NCBI GenBank assembly: GCA_026314275.1
Contig: CP111109.1
Location: 124,001 to 188,000 of the forward strand
DNA length: 64,000 nt
From: JAGOEY01 sp017997515
GTDB taxonomy: Bacteria > Pseudomonadota > Gammaproteobacteria > Burkholderiales > Burkholderiaceae_C
Direction: 5' to 3'
Shown here: piece by piece, positions 34,031 to 42,093 of the stretch
How positions within the stretch are numbered: the stretch's first letter is position 1
Layout of the letters: every line of letters starts with the position of its first letter
The notes under the pieces: generated by a model
What the model was told of the DNA's origin: nothing
The model's input: only the letters and a program-made list of their open reading frames with translations
Database searches by the model: none
Position numbers and translations under genes: made by a program

Positions 34031-35821
34031 TTAAAACGACTCCAGCGCCAGGGCAGTCACACTGGCGGCACCATCGACGATGCTGTCGCGTATGCCGGGG
34101 GCTTTGTTCAGCAGGTGTTCGGCGTAGAAATGGGCGGTGGCGATCTTGGCCTGCATAAAGGCGGTGTCCACACCCGCCGCCAGCTGCTCTTCTGCAACCC
34201 GCAGCGAACGCGCCAGTTGCCAGCCCGCCACCAGGTTGCCTGCCAGCATCAGGTACGGCACGCTGCCCGCAAACACGGCGTTGGGCTCAGCCTTGGTTTT
34301 GCCGGCCACAAAGTCCACCACGTCGAGGAAAGCTTCACGCGCTGCCTTCAGGCGTTTGGCAACGGCCAGCGCCTGGGCGCTGCCGCTGGCCACCAAAGCG
34401 GCTTCGGTTTCAGCGACCTGCGCGGCAATTCCCTTGGCCGTCTGCCCACCGTCGCGGGCGGTCTTGCGGCCGACCAGGTCGTTGGCCTGGATGGCGGTGG
34501 TGCCTTCGTAGATGGTCAAAATCTTGGCGTCGCGGTAGTACTGCGCGGCACCGGTTTCCTCGATGAAACCCATACCGCCGTGCACCTGCACACCCAGCGA
34601 TGTGACCTCCAGGCTCATCTCGGTGCTGTAGCCCTTGACCAGTGGCACCAGGAATTCGTAGAACGCAGCGTTTTGTTTGCGCGCATCGGCATCGGGGTGG
34701 TGGTGTGCGGCGTCGTAGGCAGCAGCCGCCACCGCCGCCATGGCGCGGCAGCCCTCGGTGTAGGCGCGCATGGTCATCAGCATCCGTTTCACATCCGGGT
34801 GGTGGATGATGGCCGCGCTGGCGTTGATGGAGCCATCGACCGGACGGCTTTGCACGCGGTCCTTGGCAAAGGCCACGGCCTTTTGGTAGGCCCGTTCGGC
34901 CACCGCAATACCTTGCACACCCACGGCGTAACGGGCGGCGTTCATCATGATGAACATGTATTCGAGCCCCCGGTTTTCCTGGCCCACCAGATACCCGACG
35001 GCACCACCGTGGTCACCAAACTGCAGCACCGCGGTGGGACTGGCCTTGATGCCCATCTTGTGTTCGATGCTCACACAGTGGGCATCGTTGCGGGCACCCA
35101 GCGTGCCGTCAGCATTGACCATAAATTTGGGCACCACAAACAGGCTGATGCCCTTCACACCTTCAGGTGCGCCCACCACACGGGCCAACACGAGGTGGAC
35201 GATGTTCTCGGCCATATCGTGTTCACCGTAGGTGATAAAAATCTTGGTGCCAAACACTTTGTAGCTGCCGTCAGGCTGGGGCTCGGCGCGGGTGCGCACC
35301 AGGGCCAGGTCGCTGCCGGCCTGGGGCTCGGTCAGGTTCATGGTGCCGGTCCATTCGCCCGTCACCAGTTTTTCGAGGTAGGTGGCCTTGAGTTCATCCG
35401 AGCCTGCGGTCAGCAGCGCCTCGATGGCGCCGTCGGTGAGCAGCGGGCACAGCGCAAAACTCATGTTGGCGCTGTTGGTCATCTCGATGCAGGCCGCACC
35501 GATGGTTTTGGGCAGTCCCTGGCCGCCAAAGTCGGTGGGGTGCTGCAGGCCCTGCCAGCCGCCTTCGCCGTACTGGCGGAATGCGTCCTTGAAACCCGGC
35601 GTGGTGGTGACCACCCCGTCCTTCCAGCTGGACGGGTTCTTGTCCCCTTCGAAATTGAGCGGAGCCAGCACCCCCTCGTTGAGTTTGGCGCACTCTTCGA
35701 GCACCGCCTGCGCGGTGTCCAACCCGGCGTCTTCAAAACCAGGGATCTCCGCGATCTGGTCAATACGTGCCAAGTGTTCGATGTTGAACAACATGTCTTT
35801 CAACGGGGCGGTGTAGCTCAT
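34031..35821 (-). CDS. Acyl-CoA dehydrogenase (large form with C-terminal extension)
   Basis: 596 residues. An N-terminal extension precedes the ACAD core: FAD-binding MNLTEPQAGSDLALVRTRA and KIFITYGEHDMAENIVH, then QVHGGMGFIEETGAAQYYRDAKILTIYEGTTAIQANDL with the catalytic region; the last ~130 residues form the extra C-terminal domain. It oxidises an acyl-CoA, passing electrons to ETF, encoded just upstream. Similar to FadE/DmdC-like enzymes; the acyl chain is not predictable. Confidence 0.94.
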   Translation of the reverse strand: MSYTAPLKDMLFNIEHLARIDQIAEIPGFEDAGLDTAQAVLEECAKLNEGVLAPLNFEGDKNPSSWKDGVVTTTPGFKDAFRQYGEGGWQGLQHPTDFGGQGLPKTIGAACIEMTNSANMSFALCPLLTDGAIEALLTAGSDELKATYLEKLVTGEWTGTMNLTEPQAGSDLALVRTRAEPQPDGSYKVFGTKIFITYGEHDMAENIVHLVLARVVGAPEGVKGISLFVVPKFMVNADGTLGARNDAHCVSIEHKMGIKASPTAVLQFGDHGGAVGYLVGQENRGLEYMFIMMNAARYAVGVQGIAVAERAYQKAVAFAKDRVQSRPVDGSINASAAIIHHPDVKRMLMTMRAYTEGCRAMAAVAAAAYDAAHHHPDADARKQNAAFYEFLVPLVKGYSTEMSLEVTSLGVQVHGGMGFIEETGAAQYYRDAKILTIYEGTTAIQANDLVGRKTARDGGQTAKGIAAQVAETEAALVASGSAQALAVAKRLKAAREAFLDVVDFVAGKTKAEPNAVFAGSVPYLMLAGNLVAGWQLARSLRVAEEQLAAGVDTAFMQAKIATAHFYAEHLLNKAPGIRDSIVDGAASVTALALESF

Positions 35822-35853
35822 TCTTTGTCTCCAAATTTCAGTGGTTCAGGCAG

Positions 35854-35882
35854 AAAAAAAGCACCGCGAACGATGCCTTTTT
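35854..35882 (-). terminator. Intrinsic terminator after etfA with UUCG tetraloop
   Basis: On the minus strand GCATCG-TTCG-CGGTGC is followed by seven Ts. It separates etfBA from the acyl-CoA dehydrogenase gene that starts at 35821, so the two are not simply one operon. Confidence 0.85.
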
Positions 35883-35917
35883 CTCTTCAACTTTTCAGTC
35901 GGTTTGTCTGCAGCAAC

Positions 35918-36850
35918 TTACAGCGCAGCCACCAGCTCAGGCACTGCCGTGAACAGGTCAGCCACCAGCCCGTAGTCGGCCACCGAGAAGATCGGCGCTT
36001 CTTCGTCCTTGTTGATCGCAACAATCACCTTGGAGTCCTTCATGCCGGCCAGATGCTGGATGGCGCCCGAGATGCCTGCGGCGATGTACAGCTGGGGTGC
36101 GACGATCTTGCCGGTCTGGCCCACTTGCCAGTCGTTGGGCGCGTAACCCGCGTCCACCGCGGCACGGCTGGCACCCAGGCCTGCGCCGAGTTTGTCGGCC
36201 AGCGGGGTCATGACTTCGTCGAACTTTTCCTTGCTGCCCAGCGCCCGGCCACCGGAGACGATGATCTTGGCGGCTGTCAGTTCGGGGCGGTCGTTCTTGG
36301 CGATTTCGCGGCCCACAAAGCTGCTCTTGCCCGAGTCGGCCACAGCGGCTGCACTTTCCACAGCGGCGCTGCCGCCGCTGGTCGCCGCTGCATCAAAACC
36401 GGTGGTACGCACGGTGATGACCTTGGTGGCGTCACCACTTTGCACGGTGGCAATGGCGTTACCGGCGTAGATGGGGCGCTCGAAGGTGTCAGCGGAGATC
36501 ACCTTGGTGATGTCGCTGATCTGGGCCACGTCCAGCTTGGCGGCCACGCGGGGGGCCGCGTTTTTGCCGCTGGCAGTCGCGGGGAACAGGATGTGGCTGT
36601 AGGCGGATGCAATGGCCAGCACCTGGGCCGCCACGTTTTCCGCCAGGTTGTCGGCAAGTGATGCGCCGTCGGCCACGATGACTTTGGAAACACCAGCGAT
36701 CTGGGCGGCTGCTGCGCCAGCGGCGGCAGCGTTGGCACCAGCGACCAGCACGTGCACATCACCACCACAGGCCAGGGCCGCGGTGACGGTGTTCAAGGTC
36801 GATGGTTTGATGCTGGCGTTGTCGTGTTCAGCGATTACGAGTGCGGTCAT
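35918..36850 (-). CDS. etfA: Electron transfer flavoprotein subunit alpha
   Basis: 310 residues. It carries the FAD of the ETF heterodimer, which receives electrons from acyl-CoA dehydrogenases. The C-terminal FAD motif is PQLYIAAGISGAIQHLAGMKDSKVIVAINKDEEAPIF, and VSGGRALGSKEKFDEV is typical. It starts 2 nt after etfB. Confidence 0.96.
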   Translation of the reverse strand: MTALVIAEHDNASIKPSTLNTVTAALACGGDVHVLVAGANAAAAGAAAAQIAGVSKVIVADGASLADNLAENVAAQVLAIASAYSHILFPATASGKNAAPRVAAKLDVAQISDITKVISADTFERPIYAGNAIATVQSGDATKVITVRTTGFDAAATSGGSAAVESAAAVADSGKSSFVGREIAKNDRPELTAAKIIVSGGRALGSKEKFDEVMTPLADKLGAGLGASRAAVDAGYAPNDWQVGQTGKIVAPQLYIAAGISGAIQHLAGMKDSKVIVAINKDEEAPIFSVADYGLVADLFTAVPELVAAL

Positions 36851-36852
36851 GT

Positions 36853-37602
36853 TCAGATCACCTTGGCTTCGTTCTTGAGTTTGTCGACCAACGCAGCAAC
36901 GTCGGCCACCTTGATACCAGCGCCGCGCTTGGGTGGCTCGCTGACCTTCAGGGTCTTCAGGCGGGGCGTAACGTCCACACCGAGGTCTTCGGGCTTGAAG
37001 GTGTCGAGCTGCTTCTTCTTGGCCTTCATGATGTTGGGCAGCGTGACATAACGCGGCTCGTTCAGGCGCAGGTCGGTGGTGATGACGGCGGGCAGGCCCA
37101 GTGCCAAAGTTTCCAGGCCACCGTCGATTTCACGGGTCACGCTGACCTTGTCGGCGGCAAGTTCCACCTTGGAGGCAAAGGTGGCCTGTGGCAGGTCGGC
37201 CAGGGCCGCCAGCATCTGGCCGGTCTGGTTGGCATCGTCGTCGATGGCCTGTTTGCCCAGGATGATGAGCTGGGGCTGTTCTTTGTCCACCAGCGCCTTG
37301 AGCAGCTTGGCCACGGCCAGGGGCTGCAGTTCGACGTCGGTCTCGACCAGGATGGCGCGGTCGGCACCAATGGCCATGGCGGTGCGCAGGGTTTCCTGGC
37401 ACTTGGCGTCTCCGCAGGACACGGCGATGACTTCGGTCACCAGGCCTTTTTCCTTCAGGCGGACGGCCTCTTCGACGGCGATCTCGTCAAAGGGGTTCAT
37501 GCTCATCTTCACGTTGGCGATGTCCACCCCGCTTCCATCCGTCTTCACACGGACTTTGACGTTGTAGTCCACCACACGTTTGACTGGTACCAGGACCTTC
37601 AT
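36853..37602 (-). CDS. etfB: Electron transfer flavoprotein subunit beta
   Basis: 249 residues, with KVLVPVKRVVDYNVKVRVK at the N-terminus and the signature VTREIDGGLETLALGLPAVIT. It partners with EtfA and holds the AMP. TTGGAG precedes the ATG. A near-palindrome around 37702-37709 lies about 100 nt upstream. Confidence 0.96.
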   Translation of the reverse strand: MKVLVPVKRVVDYNVKVRVKTDGSGVDIANVKMSMNPFDEIAVEEAVRLKEKGLVTEVIAVSCGDAKCQETLRTAMAIGADRAILVETDVELQPLAVAKLLKALVDKEQPQLIILGKQAIDDDANQTGQMLAALADLPQATFASKVELAADKVSVTREIDGGLETLALGLPAVITTDLRLNEPRYVTLPNIMKAKKKQLDTFKPEDLGVDVTPRLKTLKVSEPPKRGAGIKVADVAALVDKLKNEAKVI

Positions 37603-37695
37603 TGCTGCGGCTCCAAGAGAGTTGTTAATTGACGTTCACGTAAACCTGCCCATTCTATGCGGCGCAACACCGTCGTCTGGCAGCCATTTTTAGAA

Positions 37696-37715
37696 AAAAG
37701 TACGATCGTGCTTTT
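37696..37715. promoter_or_regulatory. Near-palindromic operator-like site upstream of etfB
   Basis: The core ACGATCGT (37702-37709) is flanked by AAAAAG and CTTTTT arms; only one base pair of the imperfect symmetry (T vs G) is broken. The core is identical to that in the two tetR-locus palindromes, suggesting the same or a related TetR protein. Confidence 0.55.
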
Positions 37716-37758
37716 TAGAAATTGTACGCCAGCCAACCGCCTTGTGGCACGCGTGGTG

Positions 37759-39018
37759 TCAAGCCTGCGACTCTGGGGCCACCGCAGGGCCGGGCTCTGC
37801 CCCCCGCTGCGGAAACGGGATGGCAATGGCGGCGGCGCGCAGGCCTTCGAGCATGGCGATGTTGACGGCGGACTTCAGCCCGCCTTGGCCGGCCTCTGGG
37901 TCATTGATCCAGAAATTGAGGCTGAATTCGATGCCGTCAGGCGCAAAGTTGACCAAAAAGGCCACGGGTGCCGGGTCGGCCAGCACCCGGGGCTGCGCCG
38001 TGGCGGCTGCCACCAGGATGGCCTGCACCTGGGCGACGTTGCTGTCGTAGCCCACCACGATGTTGCTGGTCACGTTGAATTTTTGGTCCTGGATCGACAG
38101 GTTTTCCACCCGCTGGGTGATGAAGGTTTCGTTGGGCACGATCGCCTCCCGCCCGTTGTTGGCCCGGATCAGGGTGTAGCGTGTGGTGATGTCGGCAATA
38201 CGCCCCTCGAAGCCATCGACCCGCACGTTGTCGCCAATGCGCAGCGAGCGTTCCAGCAGCATGACAAACCCGCTGACATAGTTGGAGGCCAATTTCTGCA
38301 GGCCAAAACCCAGGCCGACACCAATCGCGCCGCCCATGACGGAGAGCGCCGTCAGGTCCACCCCCACCGCTGACAGCGCAAACAGCAAGCCGACAAACAG
38401 CAGCACCGCCCGCATGACGTTGACGGTGAGTTTGCGCACCGACAAATCCTGCACCGACTCGCGCAGCACGCGGTGCTCCACGGCAGAAGATATCCACAGT
38501 GCCGCCACCAGCACCAGCAGCGAGGAGATGGCCCCCTCGATCACGGTGAGCAGGCTGACATGGGTGCGGCCAAACGTCAGGTTGATCGCGTCCAGCTCTT
38601 TCATCACCAGCGGCAGCAGGTCCAGAATCCACAACACCGCAGCAATCCAAGCGAACCAGGACACCACCTGCTCCAGGATACGGATCGCCCCCGAGTTGGG
38701 GAACGCCAGCGTCAACACCCGGGCAAACATACGGATCACGGCCAGCGACAAAAAGATCGGCACGGCAATGTTCAGCACAAACACCGGGTAGTACCGCGCC
38801 ATCACCACCCGCGCCACAAACACCAGCACCAGCGCCAGCACCGGGAACAAAACCCCGTCCACCGTGTTGCGGCCAAACCAGACCGAGTTGGGCGCATGGC
38901 CACGCCCGACCCGGAAACACACCAGGTAGGCCAGGCCCAGGCAGGCAGCGAGTACACCCAGCTCAGCCCAGGCATTGGAGCTGTTGAAATCGGCAATCAG
39001 TTGGTTCAGGACATCCAT
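37759..39018 (-). CDS. Mechanosensitive ion channel protein, MscS family
   Basis: 419 residues with five or six membrane helices in the first ~250 residues. The pore helix with alternating Gly/Ala is in LSVMGGAIGVGLGFGLQKLASNYVSG, followed by the beta domain LERSLRIGDNVRVDGFEGRIADIT. It releases solutes on membrane tension. Large N-terminal part suggests a YbdG/YnaI-like subfamily. It follows the deacetylase gene by 15 nt on the same strand. Confidence 0.93.
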   Translation of the reverse strand: MDVLNQLIADFNSSNAWAELGVLAACLGLAYLVCFRVGRGHAPNSVWFGRNTVDGVLFPVLALVLVFVARVVMARYYPVFVLNIAVPIFLSLAVIRMFARVLTLAFPNSGAIRILEQVVSWFAWIAAVLWILDLLPLVMKELDAINLTFGRTHVSLLTVIEGAISSLLVLVAALWISSAVEHRVLRESVQDLSVRKLTVNVMRAVLLFVGLLFALSAVGVDLTALSVMGGAIGVGLGFGLQKLASNYVSGFVMLLERSLRIGDNVRVDGFEGRIADITTRYTLIRANNGREAIVPNETFITQRVENLSIQDQKFNVTSNIVVGYDSNVAQVQAILVAAATAQPRVLADPAPVAFLVNFAPDGIEFSLNFWINDPEAGQGGLKSAVNIAMLEGLRAAAIAIPFPQRGAEPGPAVAPESQA

Positions 39019-39033
39019 CTTTTTAAAAAATCT

Positions 39034-39984
39034 TCAATTTTGCAGTTCACGGATATGTGCTTCCACACTGCGGGCCAGCGCGCCCAGGTGGTAGCCACCT
39101 TCGAGGCAGGAGACGATGCGGCCCTTGGCATGGCGGCGCGCCACGTCCTTGATACGTGAGGTGATCCAGCCAAAATCGTTTTCGGTCATCTCCAACTGCC
39201 CCAGGTCGTCCAGCCGGTGGGCGTCAAACCCTGCACTGACAAAGACCATTTCGGGCTTAAAAGCCTCCAGGCGGGGTATCCACAGCATCTCGACCAGCTC
39301 ACGGATGTCCATGCCACGTGTATGGGCGGGTACCGGCACGTTGAGCATGTTGTCGACGGGCTGGTCGGCCCCCGAATACGGGTAAAACGGGTGCTGGAAC
39401 AGCCCCACCATCAGCACCCGGGGGTCGCCACCGAGGATGTCTTCCGTGCCGTTGCCGTGGTGCACGTCAAAGTCCACCACCGCCACCCGTTTGAGGCGGT
39501 AACGCTCCAGCGCATACCGTGCGGCAATGGCTACGTTGTTCAGAAAACAAAAGCCCATGGCCTTGTCGCGGCAAGCATGGTGGCCGGGCGGGCGCACGGC
39601 GCAAAACGCGTTGTCCATCTCCCCAGCCATGACGGCATCGGTGCCCGCAATGGCCGCGCCCGCCGCCCGCAGCGATGCATTCCAGGTGTGGGGGTTGATG
39701 CTGGTGTCGGGGTCCACCGCTGCATGGGCGGGGCCACCGGCGGCGATGTCGTTGGTGAGGCGCTCGGTCAGCGTGCGCAGGGTCTGGGTGTGGTGGTGGC
39801 TGTGCGCTAGCTCGACATCGGCCAAGTCGGCCAACGGGGCCTGGCGCTGCAGCAGTTGGTCGGCCAGCCCGGTGGCGCGCAAATGGGTGTCAATGGCTTC
39901 CAGGCGTTCAGGGCATTCGGGGTGGCCGTCACCCATTTCGTGTTTCAAGCAATCGGAGTGGGTGAAATAACCAGTTCTATTCAC
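39034..39984 (-). CDS. Histone deacetylase family protein (AcuC/acetylpolyamine amidohydrolase-like)
   Basis: 316 residues. Zinc hydrolase with the catalytic His pair in RPPGHHACRDKAMGFCFLNN and zinc ligands in VVDFDVHHGNGTEDI, plus SAGFDAHRLDDLG. Bacterial members deacetylate acetoin-related, polyamine or protein substrates. It is divergent from moxR, with 42 nt between the starts. Confidence 0.94.
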   Translation of the reverse strand: MNRTGYFTHSDCLKHEMGDGHPECPERLEAIDTHLRATGLADQLLQRQAPLADLADVELAHSHHHTQTLRTLTERLTNDIAAGGPAHAAVDPDTSINPHTWNASLRAAGAAIAGTDAVMAGEMDNAFCAVRPPGHHACRDKAMGFCFLNNVAIAARYALERYRLKRVAVVDFDVHHGNGTEDILGGDPRVLMVGLFQHPFYPYSGADQPVDNMLNVPVPAHTRGMDIRELVEMLWIPRLEAFKPEMVFVSAGFDAHRLDDLGQLEMTENDFGWITSRIKDVARRHAKGRIVSCLEGGYHLGALARSVEAHIRELQN

Positions 39985-40026
39985 GGTGCCCAGCCTGTGG
40001 TTTTCAAATTAGGATAACGTTGCAAT

Positions 40027-40950
40027 ATGCAACACGCACAACAAAAGCTCAAATCCCTGCTGAACCAGCTTAACACGGTGATTGTCGGTAAATCGGCCCA
40101 GGTACAGGACTGTGTGGCCTGCCTGCTGGCCGGTGGCCACCTGCTGATCGAAGACGTGCCGGGCGTCGGCAAAACCACCCTGGCCCATGCACTGGCCCAC
40201 ACCTTCGGGCTGCAGTTTTCACGGGTGCAGTTCACCTCCGACCTGATGCCCAGCGACCTGCTGGGGGTGTCGGTCTACGAACGCGGCAAGGACGCTTTTA
40301 TCTTCCACCCCGGCCCGGTGTTTGCGCAAGTGTTGCTGGCCGACGAGATCAACCGCGCCAGCCCCAAAACGCAGAGTGCGCTGCTGGAGGCCATGGAAGA
40401 AAAGCAGGTCAGCGTTGAAGGCGAAACCCGCGCCCTGCCCCACCCGTTTTTTGTGATTGCCACCCAGAACCCGTACGACCAACTGGGCACCTTTGCGCTG
40501 CCCGAGTCGCAACTGGACCGATTCCTGATGCGGATCTCGCTCGGTTACCCCGACCGCGCCGCCGAACGTGCCTTGTTGGCCGGGGCCGACCGGCGCGACA
40601 TGGTGGCGGGCATGCTGCCGATGCTCTCGCCCGGTGAGCTGGAGGAGCTGCAGCAACTGGTGCAAACTATCCACGCCGCCGAGCCGCTGCTGAACTACCT
40701 GCAGGACGTGATTGCCGCCACCCGCTCGGGCCGCTGGTTTGTGCAGGGCCTGTCGCCCCGCGCCGGGATTGCCGTGTTACGTGCTGCCCGCGCCCAGGCG
40801 CTGCTGAGCGGGCGCGACTATGTGGCCCCCGACGACATCCAGGCCATCCTGCCGCAAACCGTGGCGCACCGCTTGGTGCCCGTGGGTGACGCGGGCCGGG
40901 GTGCGGTCGAACAGGTCCGCGCCATGCTGGACGCCGTCCCGTTACCGTGA
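40027..40950 (+). CDS. MoxR family AAA+ ATPase
   Basis: 307 residues. Walker A is EDVPGVGKTTLAHAL (residues 42-56), Walker B LLADEINRASPKTQSALLEAMEE. MoxR proteins act as chaperones for the assembly of membrane or metal-containing complexes and are commonly linked to DUF58 and transglutaminase-type proteins, as here. A dual-hairpin repeat begins 4 nt after the stop, before the next gene of the operon. Confidence 0.95.
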   Translation: MQHAQQKLKSLLNQLNTVIVGKSAQVQDCVACLLAGGHLLIEDVPGVGKTTLAHALAHTFGLQFSRVQFTSDLMPSDLLGVSVYERGKDAFIFHPGPVFAQVLLADEINRASPKTQSALLEAMEEKQVSVEGETRALPHPFFVIATQNPYDQLGTFALPESQLDRFLMRISLGYPDRAAERALLAGADRRDMVAGMLPMLSPGELEELQQLVQTIHAAEPLLNYLQDVIAATRSGRWFVQGLSPRAGIAVLRAARAQALLSGRDYVAPDDIQAILPQTVAHRLVPVGDAGRGAVEQVRAMLDAVPLP

Positions 40951-40954
40951 AACA

Positions 40955-41042
40955 CCCCCAGTCTTCGCGGACTTCGTTCCGCTACGCCAACCCCCTTGCA
41001 GGGGGCAACACCAGCGGCCTGGCAAAGCCAGTTCCGCGGTGT
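40955..41042 (+). repeat. Dual-hairpin interspersed repeat, copy A5
   Basis: Begins 4 nt after the moxR stop and separates it from the DUF58 gene by 156 nt in all. It has the intact hairpin CCCCCTTGCAGGGGG and CTGGC-AAA-GCCAG in GCGG/CCGC. Being inside a conserved operon, it argues against a simple strong terminator role. Confidence 0.88.
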
Positions 41043-41106
41043 TCCTGGCCTATGGCGCGCCAGTTGCGTGCGTCATCGCTTACATGAAACGCGTCGAAAA
41101 ATTGAC

Positions 41107-42093
41107 ATGAAGTTCAATCCGATCACCGCCGCCCGGGCCCGGTTCCAGCGCTGGTGGCAGGCCCGCCAGCCGCCGACCGACACCCTCACCCTGACCCAGC
41201 GCAACGTCTACATCCTGCCCACCCGCGTGGGCTGGATGCTGGCGGTGACGCTGCTGGTGCTGCTGGTGGCGTCCATCAACTTCCAGCTCAACCTGGGTTA
41301 TGTGCTGACCTTCATGCTGGCGGGCAGCGCGGCGGTGGGCATGGTGATCGGCCACAACAACCTGCGGGGTATTACTCTGCATTTGATAGCACCTCCCGCA
41401 CAGTACATGGGCGCTAGCGTGCATTTTGATGTGCAAATGGCAAGCGAACGGCGCAGCGTGCGGCATGGCATCGGTCTGCAGGTGCAGGGCTCGCAGCACT
41501 GGGGCTGGGCCGACGTGCCCGCACAGGGCAGCAGCACGCTGCGCTCGGCTTTCCAGCCACCCCGCCGTGGCTTGCACCCGCTGCCGGTGTTGACGGTGGA
41601 GACCCGGTTTCCGCTAGGCAACTTCCGTGTGTGGAGCCACTGGCGGCCTGCGGCCCAGGTGCTGGTGTTCCCAGCGCCCGAGGCCCATCCGCCACCCCTG
41701 CCCGCCGGTGAACCCAGCGGTGGTGGCACGGCCAGCGCGCGCGCAGCGGGCACCGGTGAATTTGACGGCGTACGCGCCTACCAGCGTGGTGACCCACTGA
41801 AGCTGGTGGTCTGGAAAAAAGTGGCTCGCGCCATGGCCCGTGGCACCGACGATCTGGTCAGCCGCGACAGCCAGCAGGCCCAGCGCAACACCCTGTGGCT
41901 GGACTACAGCGACGCCGGAGGCCACGGTGCCGCCAGCCCCGAAGCCCGCCTGTCGCGCCTGTGCGCCTGGGTGCTGCAGGCCGAAGCGCTGGGGGTGGAC
42001 TACGGCCTGCGCCTGCCCCGCACCAGCCCGATCAACCCGTCCAGCGGTGCGGCGCACCAACACCGCTGCCTGGAGGCATTGGCGCTATGGTGA
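41107..42093 (+). CDS. DUF58 domain membrane protein
   Basis: 328 residues from the ATG at 41107. Two close membrane helices (about residues 35-80) precede a soluble region with the DUF58 core GTGEFDGVRAYQRGDPLKLVVWKKVAR. These proteins travel with MoxR ATPases and transglutaminases. The segment LIAPPAQYMGASVHFDV is encoded by a TAGC-type repeat. The stop overlaps the next start (ATGGTGA). Confidence 0.92.
   Translation: MKFNPITAARARFQRWWQARQPPTDTLTLTQRNVYILPTRVGWMLAVTLLVLLVASINFQLNLGYVLTFMLAGSAAVGMVIGHNNLRGITLHLIAPPAQYMGASVHFDVQMASERRSVRHGIGLQVQGSQHWGWADVPAQGSSTLRSAFQPPRRGLHPLPVLTVETRFPLGNFRVWSHWRPAAQVLVFPAPEAHPPPLPAGEPSGGGTASARAAGTGEFDGVRAYQRGDPLKLVVWKKVARAMARGTDDLVSRDSQQAQRNTLWLDYSDAGGHGAASPEARLSRLCAWVLQAEALGVDYGLRLPRTSPINPSSGAAHQHRCLEALALW
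41382..41440 (+). repeat. TAGC-type repeat inside the DUF58 gene
   Basis: TTTGATAGCACCTCCCGCAC, AGTACATGGGCGCTAGCG and TGCATTTTGATG align by eye over about 50 bp with the intergenic copy at 22363. The coding frame is open through it. Confidence 0.65.

Noticed and set aside
33974..36661. Very long plus-strand open frame (895 codons) opposite the acyl-CoA dehydrogenase and etfA
   Set aside because: It is antisense to two well-supported genes, has a His/Gly-rich composition typical of mirrored GC-rich codons, and shows no family motif.
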